From a virus, in the IMG/VR virus record IMGVR_UViG_3300050821_005176, positions 1-22,446 of that record: 22,446 nucleotides of DNA. One strand, given 5' to 3'. A model generated the notes under the pieces. The model ran no database searches. It was given only the letters and a program-made list of their open reading frames with translations, and was not told where the DNA came from. The number at the start of each line of letters is the position of its first letter. The stretch's first letter is position 1. A program made the position numbers and the translations under genes. Of the stretch, positions 1 to 8,109 are shown one piece after another.

Positions 1-58
1 TTGGAGACAAGCGATGGATGTTCGCCACAAAGTATTCTTGGCCTTTGTCGTCAGACAT
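1..58 (-). CDS. Start of an unidentified gene, cut by the window edge
   Basis: The first 19 codons of a leftward gene are visible, starting at ATG 58-56 and reading MSDDKGQEYFVANIHRLSP before the window ends. The start is supported by an AGGAGAG Shine-Dalgarno five bases upstream on the minus strand (about 64-70). It is the next gene in the leftward head/structural operon after the methyltransferase-MptE gene, with a 16-bp gap. Too little is present to name a product. Confidence 0.6.
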   Translation of the reverse strand, partial: MSDDKGQEYFVANIHRLSP

Positions 59-74
59 CTGTTCTCTCCTATAG

Positions 75-1868
75 TTAAATTTCAAAATTGCCTGTTGGAT
101 CTTTAGAAGCAGCACCCGCAGTCTGTTCACGCTCGATATCGAGCTGTGCGCCATGCTGCATGATCCAACTCAGCAACCCATCACCGTAAACTTCAATTTC
201 AAACTCGTTGCCCAGAATGCGAATCAAGTCCATGAACTCTTGAGCCTGAGCAATCTGCCATGCTGTACACCAGAAGTTACGACCCCCGACTACAACAGGA
301 AACAGGGGTGCGTCATTATTCTCAGGTTGAGAATAGGCGTGATGTGTGTAGGTCTTCCAGTCTTCTGTTCTGGTTTCATTGTACTGACCCGACGCCACAC
401 AGGAGTCGCATCCGAAAAGATGAAAGCGCTTATAGCCCAGCATCCTAAGTAAGGGTATCGCACGAAGCAACACGGTACAGCCCCCGACAATGCCGAACCA
501 TTCGTCTCCATAGCGATCCTTCAAGATGTCAGTAATCTGCTCAGCGGTCGTATGCCACAGGTACGTTCGATCTTTGGGCAATCCTTCTAACACAGAAGGA
601 TCACACTGGGATCCGATGAGATATCGAGTCTTGTCATTGACGGGGTGCGTAAAGCGCGCATTGAAGGGGCGTGCGTCTACTACAACTTGCGCGCCGACTG
701 TCATCCCCTTGCTCAATGCCCAGTTGTAAGCGCCATTGAGTGTGACGATCTTGACACCCCGAGCATACATCTCGTGAATTTCCGTCTCGTTCAACGCGAG
801 CGAGGGTCCGCCTCCCAGCATTGCTACTTCCAGGTCATTCGGAATAAAGGGGTGAACTTGTTGCCATTTCCATGTTCCCGCTCCATGGCACTCAATACAG
901 GGTGTTTCCTTGCCTGGTTCATTGCAAGAACCTTTGCAATGCATACACAACTGCTCAGTAGTGTTGATACTGACGTTCTCGCGAATCGTATCAAGCTCCG
1001 TGTTGATTTCCCCACTGTCTACAATCTCACGCCCCGAAGCCCAAGCTGTCACATAAGCAATGCACGCGTGACCCAGGTTGCGCCAATAGTGAACCTGACA
1101 TTTCAGCTCAGTGAATTTAGCAAGCCACCATGAAGGTTCGTGCACTGATAAGTGAAGAGTATCCCCGATCAAAGCTCCACACGAGTCATCGGTGCAAGAG
1201 ATCTGAAAGAACACGTGCTGTGCTGCCTGCAGAATATTCCGCAACACAATATCCACTTGATCAGGGGGGATATGTTCCATCACATCCGTGTTGAAACCAT
1301 ACTCTGCAGTAGGCCGTTCAATCCGCTTCGACAAATCCTGATGATAGAACGACAACACATGCGCCTGAGTCGTCAATGCGTTACACACATCCTCATCCAG
1401 ACAATTGCGTGCGAAATCGAGCATCTCAACTTTGAGCTGATTGCCCAGCAACGCAATCATCAACGCGCCTTCACCCGTACCGCAACCAAAGTCTAACACG
1501 CGAGCGCCCTTGCGGGGATTCGCGACTTTCAAAAACTCTTGGGCGACTTGAGCACCTGGCACCACTTTACGATACTGCTCAAACGACCACATGCGCTCGT
1601 ACTTAGCCTGCTCAGATCCAACTGAAGCAACCTCATCTGCAACGTAGTGCAAAGGATACACACGTTGAATCGCATCTCTGCATGTGCGTTCGATTCCTTC
1701 AGCTATTTCCTCCGCCGTAACACTTTGTGCTTTTGTGTTGTTATAGAAGTTAGGATCGTACGTCAAATCAACTTTAGGCGATTCGCGAGCACCCTTGTTA
1801 ATTTCAACAGGATCCTCCAACTCAATATGATACCCCTGAGTCTTCAGATCCTCTTCCATTGTGCTCAT
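75..1868 (-). CDS. Methyltransferase / DnaJ-type zinc knuckle / MptE-like (DUF115) three-part protein
   Basis: A 597-aa protein in three recognisable parts. Residues about 85-275 form a Rossmann SAM-dependent methyltransferase domain, with motif I VLDFGCGTGEG at 124-134 and the acidic turn EMLDFA near 148-153. Residues 308-330 contain two CxxCxGx knuckles (CMHCKGSC and CIECHGAG) like half of a DnaJ zinc finger. Residues about 340-560 resemble DUF115/MptE-like proteins, with GGGPSL at 352-357 and VVVDARPF at about 396-403. MptE enzymes transfer pyrophosphate to 6-hydroxymethylpterin, but phage members of this family have no proven substrate. The start overlaps the upstream gene by ATGA. Position at the end of the head operon suggests either a virion-associated enzyme or accessory cargo. 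The domain calls are secure; the combined role is unknown. Confidence 0.85.
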   Translation of the reverse strand: MSTMEEDLKTQGYHIELEDPVEINKGARESPKVDLTYDPNFYNNTKAQSVTAEEIAEGIERTCRDAIQRVYPLHYVADEVASVGSEQAKYERMWSFEQYRKVVPGAQVAQEFLKVANPRKGARVLDFGCGTGEGALMIALLGNQLKVEMLDFARNCLDEDVCNALTTQAHVLSFYHQDLSKRIERPTAEYGFNTDVMEHIPPDQVDIVLRNILQAAQHVFFQISCTDDSCGALIGDTLHLSVHEPSWWLAKFTELKCQVHYWRNLGHACIAYVTAWASGREIVDSGEINTELDTIRENVSINTTEQLCMHCKGSCNEPGKETPCIECHGAGTWKWQQVHPFIPNDLEVAMLGGGPSLALNETEIHEMYARGVKIVTLNGAYNWALSKGMTVGAQVVVDARPFNARFTHPVNDKTRYLIGSQCDPSVLEGLPKDRTYLWHTTAEQITDILKDRYGDEWFGIVGGCTVLLRAIPLLRMLGYKRFHLFGCDSCVASGQYNETRTEDWKTYTHHAYSQPENNDAPLFPVVVGGRNFWCTAWQIAQAQEFMDLIRILGNEFEIEVYGDGLLSWIMQHGAQLDIEREQTAGAASKDPTGNFEI

Positions 1869-2182
1869 ACGGGTACTCCTTTAATCAGAGCATCCGCAAT
1901 CGTCTTACGCACACCATGAATAGCTACACGACCCTCAACTGAATCTCTCACCATAAACAGTTCATTGTCACAAGCCTTCAATGCAAACATCAACGCATTA
2001 CGTTGGTCTACATTCATAACAGGTGGTTCAGGCTCAGCGGGATGCCAATGTGCGTTACCCGGACAAACATGGTACACGGTAGGAGAAAGAGGGGCTTTGC
2101 ACTTCTCGCATACCGTTCGAGGAGCACTCAACGTCAGAACTGGAGGCTCGGAAATCGCAAAACTATCAACTGATTCCGTCAT
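1865..2182 (-). CDS. Small protein with CxxC zinc-ribbon-like motif, function unknown
   Basis: A 105-aa protein. Residues about 25-50 contain VCEKCKAPLSPTVYHVCPG followed by histidines (NAHWHP), a plausible single zinc-binding site (CxxC plus C/H). The C-terminal half (about residues 55-105) is a mixed helical segment without a recognised family. It starts at ATG 2182 after a GGGAGATAATC ribosome-binding region, overlaps the gene before it by 17 bp, and its stop overlaps the methyltransferase start (ATGA), so the two are probably translationally coupled. No enzymatic motif is visible. Confidence 0.7.
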   Translation of the reverse strand: MTESVDSFAISEPPVLTLSAPRTVCEKCKAPLSPTVYHVCPGNAHWHPAEPEPPVMNVDQRNALMFALKACDNELFMVRDSVEGRVAIHGVRKTIADALIKGVPV

Positions 2183-2345
2183 GATTATCTCCCGGAAGGG
2201 ATGTTGATTCAGATACTATTGGTTCTATTTCAGCGCCTACGATGACGCCTTTATCGTCACAGAGCTTACAAACCTGATTCACATTCTTGATACCCTGACA
2301 TACAGGACAAACGCCCACGTAGTCCTTCAAGTCAGGCATACTCAT
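2166..2345 (-). CDS. Tiny double-CxxC zinc-knuckle protein
   Basis: A 59-aa protein with CPVCQG (residues 13-18) and CKLCDDKG (26-33), a treble-clef/DnaJ-like pair that should bind one zinc. The frame is open much further upstream (to about 2651), but that extension is antiphase to the 212-aa structural gene. The start at ATG 2345 is preferred because it overlaps the preceding stop by one base (TAATG) and has GAGGA seven bases upstream. It sits between a virion-type protein and another zinc-knuckle protein; the methyltransferase beyond carries similar knuckles. Role unknown. Confidence 0.7.
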   Translation of the reverse strand: MSMPDLKDYVGVCPVCQGIKNVNQVCKLCDDKGVIVGAEIEPIVSESTSLPGDNHDGIS

Positions 2346-2983
2346 TACGGCGTCCTCAATGCCGATTGTCCAGCTGTTACCATTGATCCTGTTGGCGTAG
2401 ACATGTTGAATGCTATTGATGCAGCTACGCCTGGGATAGAAGCCGCTCCGACTGTCGGCGCAATGACTGTACCTCTGACGAAGCCTGGAGCAACCCCTGC
2501 GGCGGTGGTCGTGCTCACTGGGGGAGCGATCTGAACCGATCCGTACACGACAGGTGCGGAAGGGACGAGCGACAGTTGCACGATACCCGTGCCTACATTG
2601 ATCGAGACACCAGGACTCGCGAATGCGCTCGAACCGCCGACGAACTGCCAAGAGAACCCGTCGAACAAGAATTCACCCGAAGCCACCTGACCCGCACTTC
2701 CGCCTGATGCCCAGCCCGCGGGGATATCGCGCCAGCATGAAGAAAATGCAACCGTACGCGACCCTGTTCCATCTTGCGTCATTACCAGATGCAGCCTCAT
2801 CCCTATGTTGGGATTGAAGATGATAGGCTGTCCGATAATAATATTTCCAACCAGCGTCAGGGGAATTGTCAGGCCAGCCTGCAAATAAGGTTGGTAGTTG
2901 CCTGATGCTTGAACGATCTGAGAAGCAGCAGGAGAGTTCCCAAACTCTCTGCGCTGTTGCTCGATGACTGATTCAGCGACCAT
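2345..2983 (-). CDS. Virion structural protein with a phage-fibre-type beta domain
   Basis: A 212-aa protein without catalytic motifs. Residues about 40-115 have the pattern seen in many phage tail-fibre, head-fibre and decoration proteins: a strand-rich stretch, then VMTQDGTGSRTVAFSS, an SCWRDIPAGW segment and a terminal LFDGFSWQFVGG strand. Residues 115-212 are low-complexity, rich in Val, Pro, Ala, Thr and Ser, as in capsid-surface or fibre linkers. It lies directly after the Mu F-like head gene (2-bp gap) and could be a head fibre, capsid decoration or scaffolding-like component. The structural assignment is inference from composition and position. Confidence 0.65.
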   Translation of the reverse strand: MVAESVIEQQRREFGNSPAASQIVQASGNYQPYLQAGLTIPLTLVGNIIIGQPIIFNPNIGMRLHLVMTQDGTGSRTVAFSSCWRDIPAGWASGGSAGQVASGEFLFDGFSWQFVGGSSAFASPGVSINVGTGIVQLSLVPSAPVVYGSVQIAPPVSTTTAAGVAPGFVRGTVIAPTVGAASIPGVAASIAFNMSTPTGSMVTAGQSALRTP

Positions 2984-2984
2984 G

Positions 2985-3761
2985 TTATCTCCGACGATCT
3001 GGTTGGTAGGGATCAGGGACTATGGGCTCAGCATAACAACGGCAATTCCAGATTTCCCCTGGATGATGCCGCATGATGCGTCCGCCCTCATTCACCGCTG
3101 GGGGATTAGCCCATTCATACACTTTCCCACTCATAGCTTTATGACCCGGGCGCACATCAGAATCCTCACTGGTTCGCCAGACATAGTGCGTGGCTCCAAC
3201 TGAGTCACAGCGTACATGTAACAATGTAGACGCTGCGCGCGAGGTCTCAGTCCGTGCAATCAACGTCGCACGTTCCTTAGTAATCTGTGTAGTCTCTGCA
3301 ATAGCCTTTGCTACTTCCTTAGCTCTTACTCCTGACGTCAGTCCTTTAACTGTCAGTTCGGCAACCCTCTGAGCAGCCTTGGAAGGGATGCTCGTGATCA
3401 AGTCAACTTGCAGTTCCTGCAATTTACGAAAAGCCTCTTGCATCGGTGCAGTACGCAAGTCTCTATGCAATTGGGCGCTCAACGCAAATCCTAACGAAGC
3501 CCAGGCTGCGCGATCCCTTCCATCAACCTCTTTGATCATCTTGAGCGAAACACGCTTAGCCCAAGGTACTAACCCCTCAGCATATGACTGCAGTAGACGT
3601 TGGAGACCTGGCAAGCTCTCTAGCCCCTGCTCATATCGATCCACGATACTTCCAACATGACCCGCTAATTGCCGTAAGTGCTTCGCGTATTCACGCTCTA
3701 TCCTACCGTTGCGCGGTCTACCTCGTGCTCCTGAGCCTCGCTCATTCCGTGCTGTTGCCAT
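2985..3761 (-). CDS. Phage head morphogenesis protein, Mu gpF / SPP1 gp7 family (minor head protein)
   Basis: A 258-aa protein. The C-terminal half has the Phage_Mu_F domain: a helical AxxIARTETSRAAS segment (about residues 165-182), then YVWRTSEDSDVRPGHKAMSGKVYEW written in the usual order (the W-T-S-E-D-x-D-V-R-x-x-H core), and the closing HHPGEIWNCRCYAEP. Family members sit inside or near the portal and take part in head assembly and DNA ejection. The N-terminal half is helical and basic. It overlaps the 3' end of the portal gene by 20 bp, which matches the usual portal then Mu F order. The start ATG 3761 has GAAGG just upstream. Confidence 0.93.
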   Translation of the reverse strand: MATARNERGSGARGRPRNGRIEREYAKHLRQLAGHVGSIVDRYEQGLESLPGLQRLLQSYAEGLVPWAKRVSLKMIKEVDGRDRAAWASLGFALSAQLHRDLRTAPMQEAFRKLQELQVDLITSIPSKAAQRVAELTVKGLTSGVRAKEVAKAIAETTQITKERATLIARTETSRAASTLLHVRCDSVGATHYVWRTSEDSDVRPGHKAMSGKVYEWANPPAVNEGGRIMRHHPGEIWNCRCYAEPIVPDPYQPDRRR

Positions 3762-5277
3762 GACCTTCAGTCTTGACTTGCGCTAGTTCCAAATCACGCT
3801 CATGTTGGCTAGCAGCCGATACCTCACCTTGCTGTTGCTGTTGCTTAGCGACATCCTCTGGAGAGGGCACTGTCTCATTGTCCTCCTTGACAGCCTCATT
3901 GATCATCTCATCGGTGATATTCGTAAACAGACCTGTGATGCGAGACTGCTGGCGCAGCTCTTTAAGTGTCGTCGAACGAGCCGTAACACCTTCTTTGAAC
4001 GGCTCCATGATCGCACTGACCGTGTTCTTACCCACATTCGATTGCTCCTCATCATCGAGCAGCCAGAGCGGAAGAAACTTGATCTTCCAACCTTTCGGGG
4101 GAGCAACACCGAAATAACTTCTCCATGCTATCTCGTAGACCTTTCGAATCGCAACACCTAACAGAGACTTCTGTTGACGTTTGATGCCGTCATAGTAGGT
4201 GCGAAGATCTGACTCACCCGTTGCATTGAGTCCCGCGGGAGATTGACCGAACAAACGAACTAACGGGATCTGACTGGCACCCGAGAGCTGCTGCCCAAAT
4301 TGCAGCAAGATCAGGTCAAGACCTGTAAAGGTATAAGGATGCACCTGAAAGTCATCCAGAGCATCCATCAACGTCAAGCCTTCATTAGACTGAAAGCGAC
4401 GTATCATAGACATCTGCGCCAACAGACCATCGAGCGCGGGTCCGCCCATTGCGATGATCTTGCGCAGCCCGTCTACCTTGTAGGTACGAAGATGGGCCTT
4501 ATAGACGAGCTGCGCTGCTCCCTCTGTCGATGAATCAAACGCGATGAGACGATCCCACAATCGTTCGATGACTGACTGCCCCCAGTAATTCTCTGTGATG
4601 CGCTGCCAGTAGGGCAAGCGTACGCCTTCCATGCGTATGACGCGCGAGTAGTGAATGTTCATGTAAGGCAGACCTGTTCCTATATCAGGCCTGCACTCAT
4701 ACATACGAGGGTTCCCCAGATCCGGTCCTTGCTCCTTGACCAGATCCAACAGCGAAGGGAACACAGCCCAGCGATCAAGAGGAAACACCCCTTTGAACTG
4801 GCCCTTGCTGATTGAATTGATGTCGAGCGGAGTCGAAACATCCTGACCATCAATCATGATCAGGCCCAATGCGCCCCCATACAAACGAGCCCACTTGACC
4901 GTGTCACACAGATTAGGCCACACGCTGAGCTGTTCCATGCTCAGCTCAAACTCCTCCATATCATCGGGGGCCTCGTCACAGAGAACCGACACACCTTCTC
5001 GTGTCATATCCTCCGCAACGCAGTCAACAATAGTTCCTACAACCCAGCTGCCACGATAGGCCCATTCGATGAGCAGCCTGTTGCGACTGACCGGGTTGAA
5101 ACCGTAACGCCCTGCAGTTCCTTGATTGTCAGTTCCCACACCCACTCGCGCCAGAAAATTCTGGAACGAGTCGAATGTCGGGACAAACTTCCCATCCTCC
5201 ATGCGCCCACGCGGCTTGTCATGGGGGACAGCCTGCGGACTTACGAGCGATTCGAGATTGGGAGAGTTGACTGACAT
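3742..5277 (-). CDS. Portal protein, DUF1073 family
   Basis: A 511-aa protein, normal length for a portal. Family features include the N-terminal NPVSRNRLLIEWAYRGSW segment (about residues 61-78), then the CVAEDMTREGVSV region, the central ARLYGGALGLIMIDGQD strand, and a FGQSPAGLNATGESDLRTYY segment (about 340-360) typical of the portal wing/stem of DUF1073 proteins. The C-terminus is Gln/Glu-rich (QQQQQ near 480). Twelve copies would form the DNA gate at the head vertex and dock the terminase. Some database names for this family mention anti-CBASS Acb1 because a few members are fused to that enzyme; I see no Acb1 HxT catalytic motifs here, so portal is the right call. It has the usual position between terminase and the Mu F gene. 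Confidence 0.93.
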   Translation of the reverse strand: MSVNSPNLESLVSPQAVPHDKPRGRMEDGKFVPTFDSFQNFLARVGVGTDNQGTAGRYGFNPVSRNRLLIEWAYRGSWVVGTIVDCVAEDMTREGVSVLCDEAPDDMEEFELSMEQLSVWPNLCDTVKWARLYGGALGLIMIDGQDVSTPLDINSISKGQFKGVFPLDRWAVFPSLLDLVKEQGPDLGNPRMYECRPDIGTGLPYMNIHYSRVIRMEGVRLPYWQRITENYWGQSVIERLWDRLIAFDSSTEGAAQLVYKAHLRTYKVDGLRKIIAMGGPALDGLLAQMSMIRRFQSNEGLTLMDALDDFQVHPYTFTGLDLILLQFGQQLSGASQIPLVRLFGQSPAGLNATGESDLRTYYDGIKRQQKSLLGVAIRKVYEIAWRSYFGVAPPKGWKIKFLPLWLLDDEEQSNVGKNTVSAIMEPFKEGVTARSTTLKELRQQSRITGLFTNITDEMINEAVKEDNETVPSPEDVAKQQQQQGEVSAASQHERDLELAQVKTEGHGNSTE

Positions 5278-5278
5278 G

Positions 5279-5479
5279 TTACTTCGATGCCCTATCGATC
5301 AGAATCATCACGCCCGTGTTGATAGCGTAGATAGTTTCCTTCATGCCATCAGGGCGACGGCCATACTCACTCTCTAACTGAACATTGCAGTAGTCCTCTC
5401 CAGGACTTAACTGCGTAATGCGAGCGGGGATCAACACAACGTCACCCACACGCAATTCCGTACCATTCTTGTCATGCAC
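5279..5479 (-). CDS. Small conserved phage protein, KOW/SH3-like
   Basis: A 66-aa protein of mostly beta strands; the LRVGDVVLIPARITQL start resembles SH3/KOW-fold small phage proteins. The frame can be opened at TTG 5485, but the strong AGAGGAG on the minus strand (about 5487-5493) sits one base from that codon and seven bases from GTG 5479, so GTG 5479 (Met-His-Asp-Lys-Asn) is the better start. It ends one base before the portal start and is likely co-translated with it. Function unknown. Confidence 0.65.
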   Translation of the reverse strand: MHDKNGTELRVGDVVLIPARITQLSPGEDYCNVQLESEYGRRPDGMKETIYAINTGVMILIDRASK

Positions 5480-5481
5480 GA

Positions 5482-5799
5482 TCAAGCTCCTCTATGTAAA
5501 TACTCTTGATACGATTCCCACTTAGATCGAATGATCTGCGGAAGGTAATCCATCACTGATTCTTGATATGTCAGCACAACATCCCATCCGCCGCATGACG
5601 CGACCAGCTCCGCCAGCATCTCACACGCTTCCTTGACAATATCCTCGCGCGATTTCTCAGGATGCTTGTCCATGAAGTGTTGAACGGGCAAAGCCAGATG
5701 ACAGTGCATGCAGTTAGGATCTAGCGGCTCCCCGTCAATAGACTTCGGGGGTTCCGTGTTAGAAACTTGAATCAAACATGACGCTTCTCGAATACTCAT
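5482..5799 (-). CDS. Conserved small phage protein with CxxC, function unknown
   Basis: A 105-aa protein. NCMHCHLALPVQHFMDKHPE (about residues 29-48) carries a CxxCH motif and more histidines, compatible with a metal site; the C-terminal 50 residues are predicted helical. The ribosome-binding site AGAGGTGATCG directly precedes ATG 5799, and the start overlaps the stop of the 47-aa gene upstream (ATGA). Lies between the terminase and portal genes. I do not recognise a named family. Confidence 0.7.
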   Translation of the reverse strand: MSIREASCLIQVSNTEPPKSIDGEPLDPNCMHCHLALPVQHFMDKHPEKSREDIVKEACEMLAELVASCGGWDVVLTYQESVMDYLPQIIRSKWESYQEYLHRGA

Positions 5800-5939
5800 C
5801 GATCACCTCTGTTGGCTGAACTCATCATCCCTTTTTCCAGCTGAGGAGGGAACGGCTTTTTGGGATGAGTCAGCTCCCAAGCTCGTTTGATGGGGTCCAC
5901 CTTGTAACCTCTGTACTTTTTCGAACCCACATCATTCAC
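5796..5939 (-). CDS. Tiny GTG-start ORF between large terminase and the 105-aa gene
   Basis: A 47-aa basic protein beginning VNDVGSKKYRGYKVDPIKRA and containing HPKKPFPPQ. It starts at GTG 5939, which overlaps the large-terminase stop (GTGA), and its own stop overlaps the next start (ATGA). Exact four-base overlaps at both ends and an unbroken frame across the whole 5,800-5,939 gap make it a likely real gene. Lys/Arg/Pro-rich composition would suit a nucleic-acid or terminase-associated peptide, but this is speculation. Confidence 0.6.
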   Translation of the reverse strand: MNDVGSKKYRGYKVDPIKRAWELTHPKKPFPPQLEKGMMSSANRGDR

Positions 5940-7591
5940 TGTGCTAGCTTCGCCCATATGTCTGCCATACCGTTAGTTGGGTTAAATGCGATCATCACCG
6001 CGTCAGCTAAGTCAGGTGATGTGGCGCCGTCAGGGGTCTTATCAACTACGATCTTACCCAAGCTGTTCTTATCGTAGGTTGGCTGCGCTAGTTGCATGAT
6101 CAAGTCAGTCAGGTTCTCCAGCTGCGGATCGATACAGATGATGTTGTCTAAATCAACATCCGGAAAACCGTTCACGGCTCGCCACACATTGTTGAATCGA
6201 ATACGAAGCGACCACCAGCTTTGAGCTTTGAGGTTAAGAAAGAAGTCTTTGTTCTTACGTTCCTTGACCATTTCAGCTTCGGGTTCGAACACGGCACCAG
6301 AGCCCCTGAAGGGCTCATCATAGATCCAACGCATACCAACGTGGCGTCTCTCAGTGTTGATATTGAGAGCATCGCCCCTGACAGAAGCACCAATACCATC
6401 CGCGTCATAATCAAAACCACCATAGTCCTTCTCGTCACAGATGTTGATAGCACGAACAACTGACTTGTAGGTATCCGAATTACCCGAAGCCTGCCACGAT
6501 ATCAAGTCCTGAAGAAGAACTCCGTACCGTCCTGCAAAGACAGTCTGGTTACCTCCGTCGGCAACATCGAATCCTCCTCGACGAATACCTGAGGGCACAA
6601 TGCCGAGTTTGATGTGAGCACCGATGGCAGCTTCGACCCAAGCTGCTGGGATAACTTGGCCCGTTGTCGAGGCCAGATAGTTGATATCAACGTCCTGCGC
6701 GAGCGTGACATCGTCCGTTTCCCCTTTCAGCTTCTCGTACCACTCTTGACCTTTACGAGGATCATCACGCCAATGGAACGTGAAGAACTTGACCTTGCCC
6801 CTGTGGCGCTTCTGCGCGAAGGGATTAGCCATACCTGCGACCGATGAGATATCGAGCCTGCAGTTGGTGTTAGATAGTAACGAGCTTTCAATCAATTGAG
6901 GATGTTCTAGATGCGCCGCTTCATCGACAAAGTACTTTGACTTACGTCCGCCGCGCCCGATGTTGTCTCCCGCTTCCCCCGTGATCGAGCTGCCTGACTC
7001 TGGAAACCAGATACGCATGTACGCGGAATGCAGCTTCTCAGCCCAACCCCCTCGAAACTCCCAAGGTATGTTGTTGAGAAAGAATCGAATCTTGTAGAAC
7101 AAACAGTCCGAATCGTTAGACCGATCTACCTTATCAGCTTTAGCCGACCCGAATCCTATACGCATATTGCGTATGTCGCGACAGTCAAGAGCAGAGGTAA
7201 ACGCAGCTAACCAACTGACACCACAGTCACGTGACTTCTCAGTGAGCCCCGGCTCGCTTGCATGCCAACGCTCATTCATCCAATCGATCCAGTCGAGCTG
7301 CTTAGGGAACGGGATGAACGGGATCACGCAAGGTAAATGCTTCTCAATTGCCCTAGGATCCTCCGTACAAGCCCAATCCGCAATGAACTGCGCTTGATGA
7401 TCCTTGTACCAACGCAACAGTCTGGGGAACATTTCAGGTTTAGCGCGCAAGTCAGCGAGCTTCTGTGCCCGATAGCCTAAGACCATCTGATAATCTGGCT
7501 TCTTCCAATCAAACTCGAAGGGTAACACTACCGTTGTATGCTTGCCTCTTATCTCCTGCTTCCAGGGTGAGGGACCAACGATAGCATTCAT
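5936..7591 (-). CDS. terL: Terminase large subunit (packaging ATPase and nuclease)
   Basis: A 551-aa protein with both terminase halves. The N-terminal ATPase has the deviant Walker A KSRDCGVSW at 119-127, typical of phage TerL proteins, and Walker B KYFVDEAAHLEH at about 219-230 (catalytic D223-E224). The C-terminal RNase H-like nuclease shows GGFDVADGG at about 339-347, YDADGIG near 395-401 and the late acidic SPDLADAVMIAF near 526-537. It uses ATP to thread concatemeric DNA through the portal and cuts it. The start at ATG 7591 overlaps the 26-codon ORF upstream (ATGA), and the SD is weak (GACGAG), so coupling probably helps initiation. TerL lies downstream of TerS and upstream of the portal, the normal order. 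Confidence 0.95.
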   Translation of the reverse strand: MNAIVGPSPWKQEIRGKHTTVVLPFEFDWKKPDYQMVLGYRAQKLADLRAKPEMFPRLLRWYKDHQAQFIADWACTEDPRAIEKHLPCVIPFIPFPKQLDWIDWMNERWHASEPGLTEKSRDCGVSWLAAFTSALDCRDIRNMRIGFGSAKADKVDRSNDSDCLFYKIRFFLNNIPWEFRGGWAEKLHSAYMRIWFPESGSSITGEAGDNIGRGGRKSKYFVDEAAHLEHPQLIESSLLSNTNCRLDISSVAGMANPFAQKRHRGKVKFFTFHWRDDPRKGQEWYEKLKGETDDVTLAQDVDINYLASTTGQVIPAAWVEAAIGAHIKLGIVPSGIRRGGFDVADGGNQTVFAGRYGVLLQDLISWQASGNSDTYKSVVRAINICDEKDYGGFDYDADGIGASVRGDALNINTERRHVGMRWIYDEPFRGSGAVFEPEAEMVKERKNKDFFLNLKAQSWWSLRIRFNNVWRAVNGFPDVDLDNIICIDPQLENLTDLIMQLAQPTYDKNSLGKIVVDKTPDGATSPDLADAVMIAFNPTNGMADIWAKLAQ

Positions 7592-7668
7592 AAACTCGTC
7601 GGCTTACGAGCAGAGCTGTCACCCTCAGCTCGTATGGTGACGCAGGGGGTGCGTCGATAGGACCTCAT
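7588..7668 (-). CDS. 26-codon coupled ORF just upstream of large terminase
   Basis: A 26-residue, Arg/Ser/Thr-rich reading frame (starts MRSYRRTPCV). Its ATG overlaps the stop of the 112-aa gene (ATGA) and its TGA overlaps the large-terminase ATG (ATGA). It fills the only gap between the two genes. It may be a real microprotein or a coupling/leader peptide that keeps ribosomes moving into terL, whose own SD is poor. No homology recognised. Confidence 0.45.
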   Translation of the reverse strand: MRSYRRTPCVTIRAEGDSSARKPTSL

Positions 7669-8003
7669 GACCGCCGACCCGTCACGAGATATTCATAATG
7701 CTCAATCAAAGCCTGCTCACGCACAGCACTCATATAGGCTGCGTGCCATGCAAAACCTTCTCCTACTGTTGCATTATCCCAATAGTATTGAGGATCATCT
7801 GCCTGACCAACATGAACTGTTACGGTGACGATGTTGTCTGGCTTCTCAACAACAGTATTCGATCTCCAAGCATATCCATCCCAGAACTCCGTAGCCAACA
7901 TCGTCACTGTTGAAAATAACAAATCATGAGGATTCGCTGCAATGTACTTACCATCATTGTCAAGATAACGAAGCGCTCCAGCTCTGGGTGAAAAGTCACT
8001 CAT
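7665..8003 (-). CDS. Conserved-looking phage protein of unknown function
   Basis: A 112-aa protein rich in aromatic residues (LLFSTVTMLATEFWDGYAWR region, about residues 28-47; WDNATVGEGFAWHAAYMSAV about 75-94). No catalytic or metal motif is visible and I do not recognise a family. Its start at ATG 8003 overlaps the end of the 37-aa ORF upstream by eight bases. Placed between the two terminase genes, so a packaging accessory is possible but unproven. Confidence 0.65.
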   Translation of the reverse strand: MSDFSPRAGALRYLDNDGKYIAANPHDLLFSTVTMLATEFWDGYAWRSNTVVEKPDNIVTVTVHVGQADDPQYYWDNATVGEGFAWHAAYMSAVREQALIEHYEYLVTGRRS

Positions 8004-8109
8004 GACTCAATATCTCATCTAACATCCTAGACCAAAGGATAAATGCAATATGATATGCATAAGGGTGTTGCAATCCTTCCTGCAATTCATGCCATGTCTT
8101 GGTACTCAT
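7996..8109 (-). CDS. 37-aa coupled ORF just downstream of small terminase
   Basis: A 37-residue frame (begins MSTKTWHELQEGLQHPYAYH) whose ATG 8109 overlaps the small-terminase stop as ATGA. It ends inside the first codons of the next gene (ATGAGTGA, eight-base overlap). The central part could form an amphipathic helix. It is in the right place and phase for a real small gene and leaves no unexplained gap; product unknown. Confidence 0.5.
   Translation of the reverse strand: MSTKTWHELQEGLQHPYAYHIAFILWSRMLDEILSHE

Noticed and set aside
2346-2651. Upstream extension of the 59-aa zinc-knuckle frame to a 161-aa protein
   Set aside because: It would lie out of phase inside the 212-aa structural gene on the same strand, reads as Arg-rich shadow sequence, and the ATG at 2345 has a good SD.
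3742-5277. Anti-CBASS Acb1 activity for the portal
   Set aside because: The name is inherited from rare fusions; the HxT phosphodiesterase motifs are absent.
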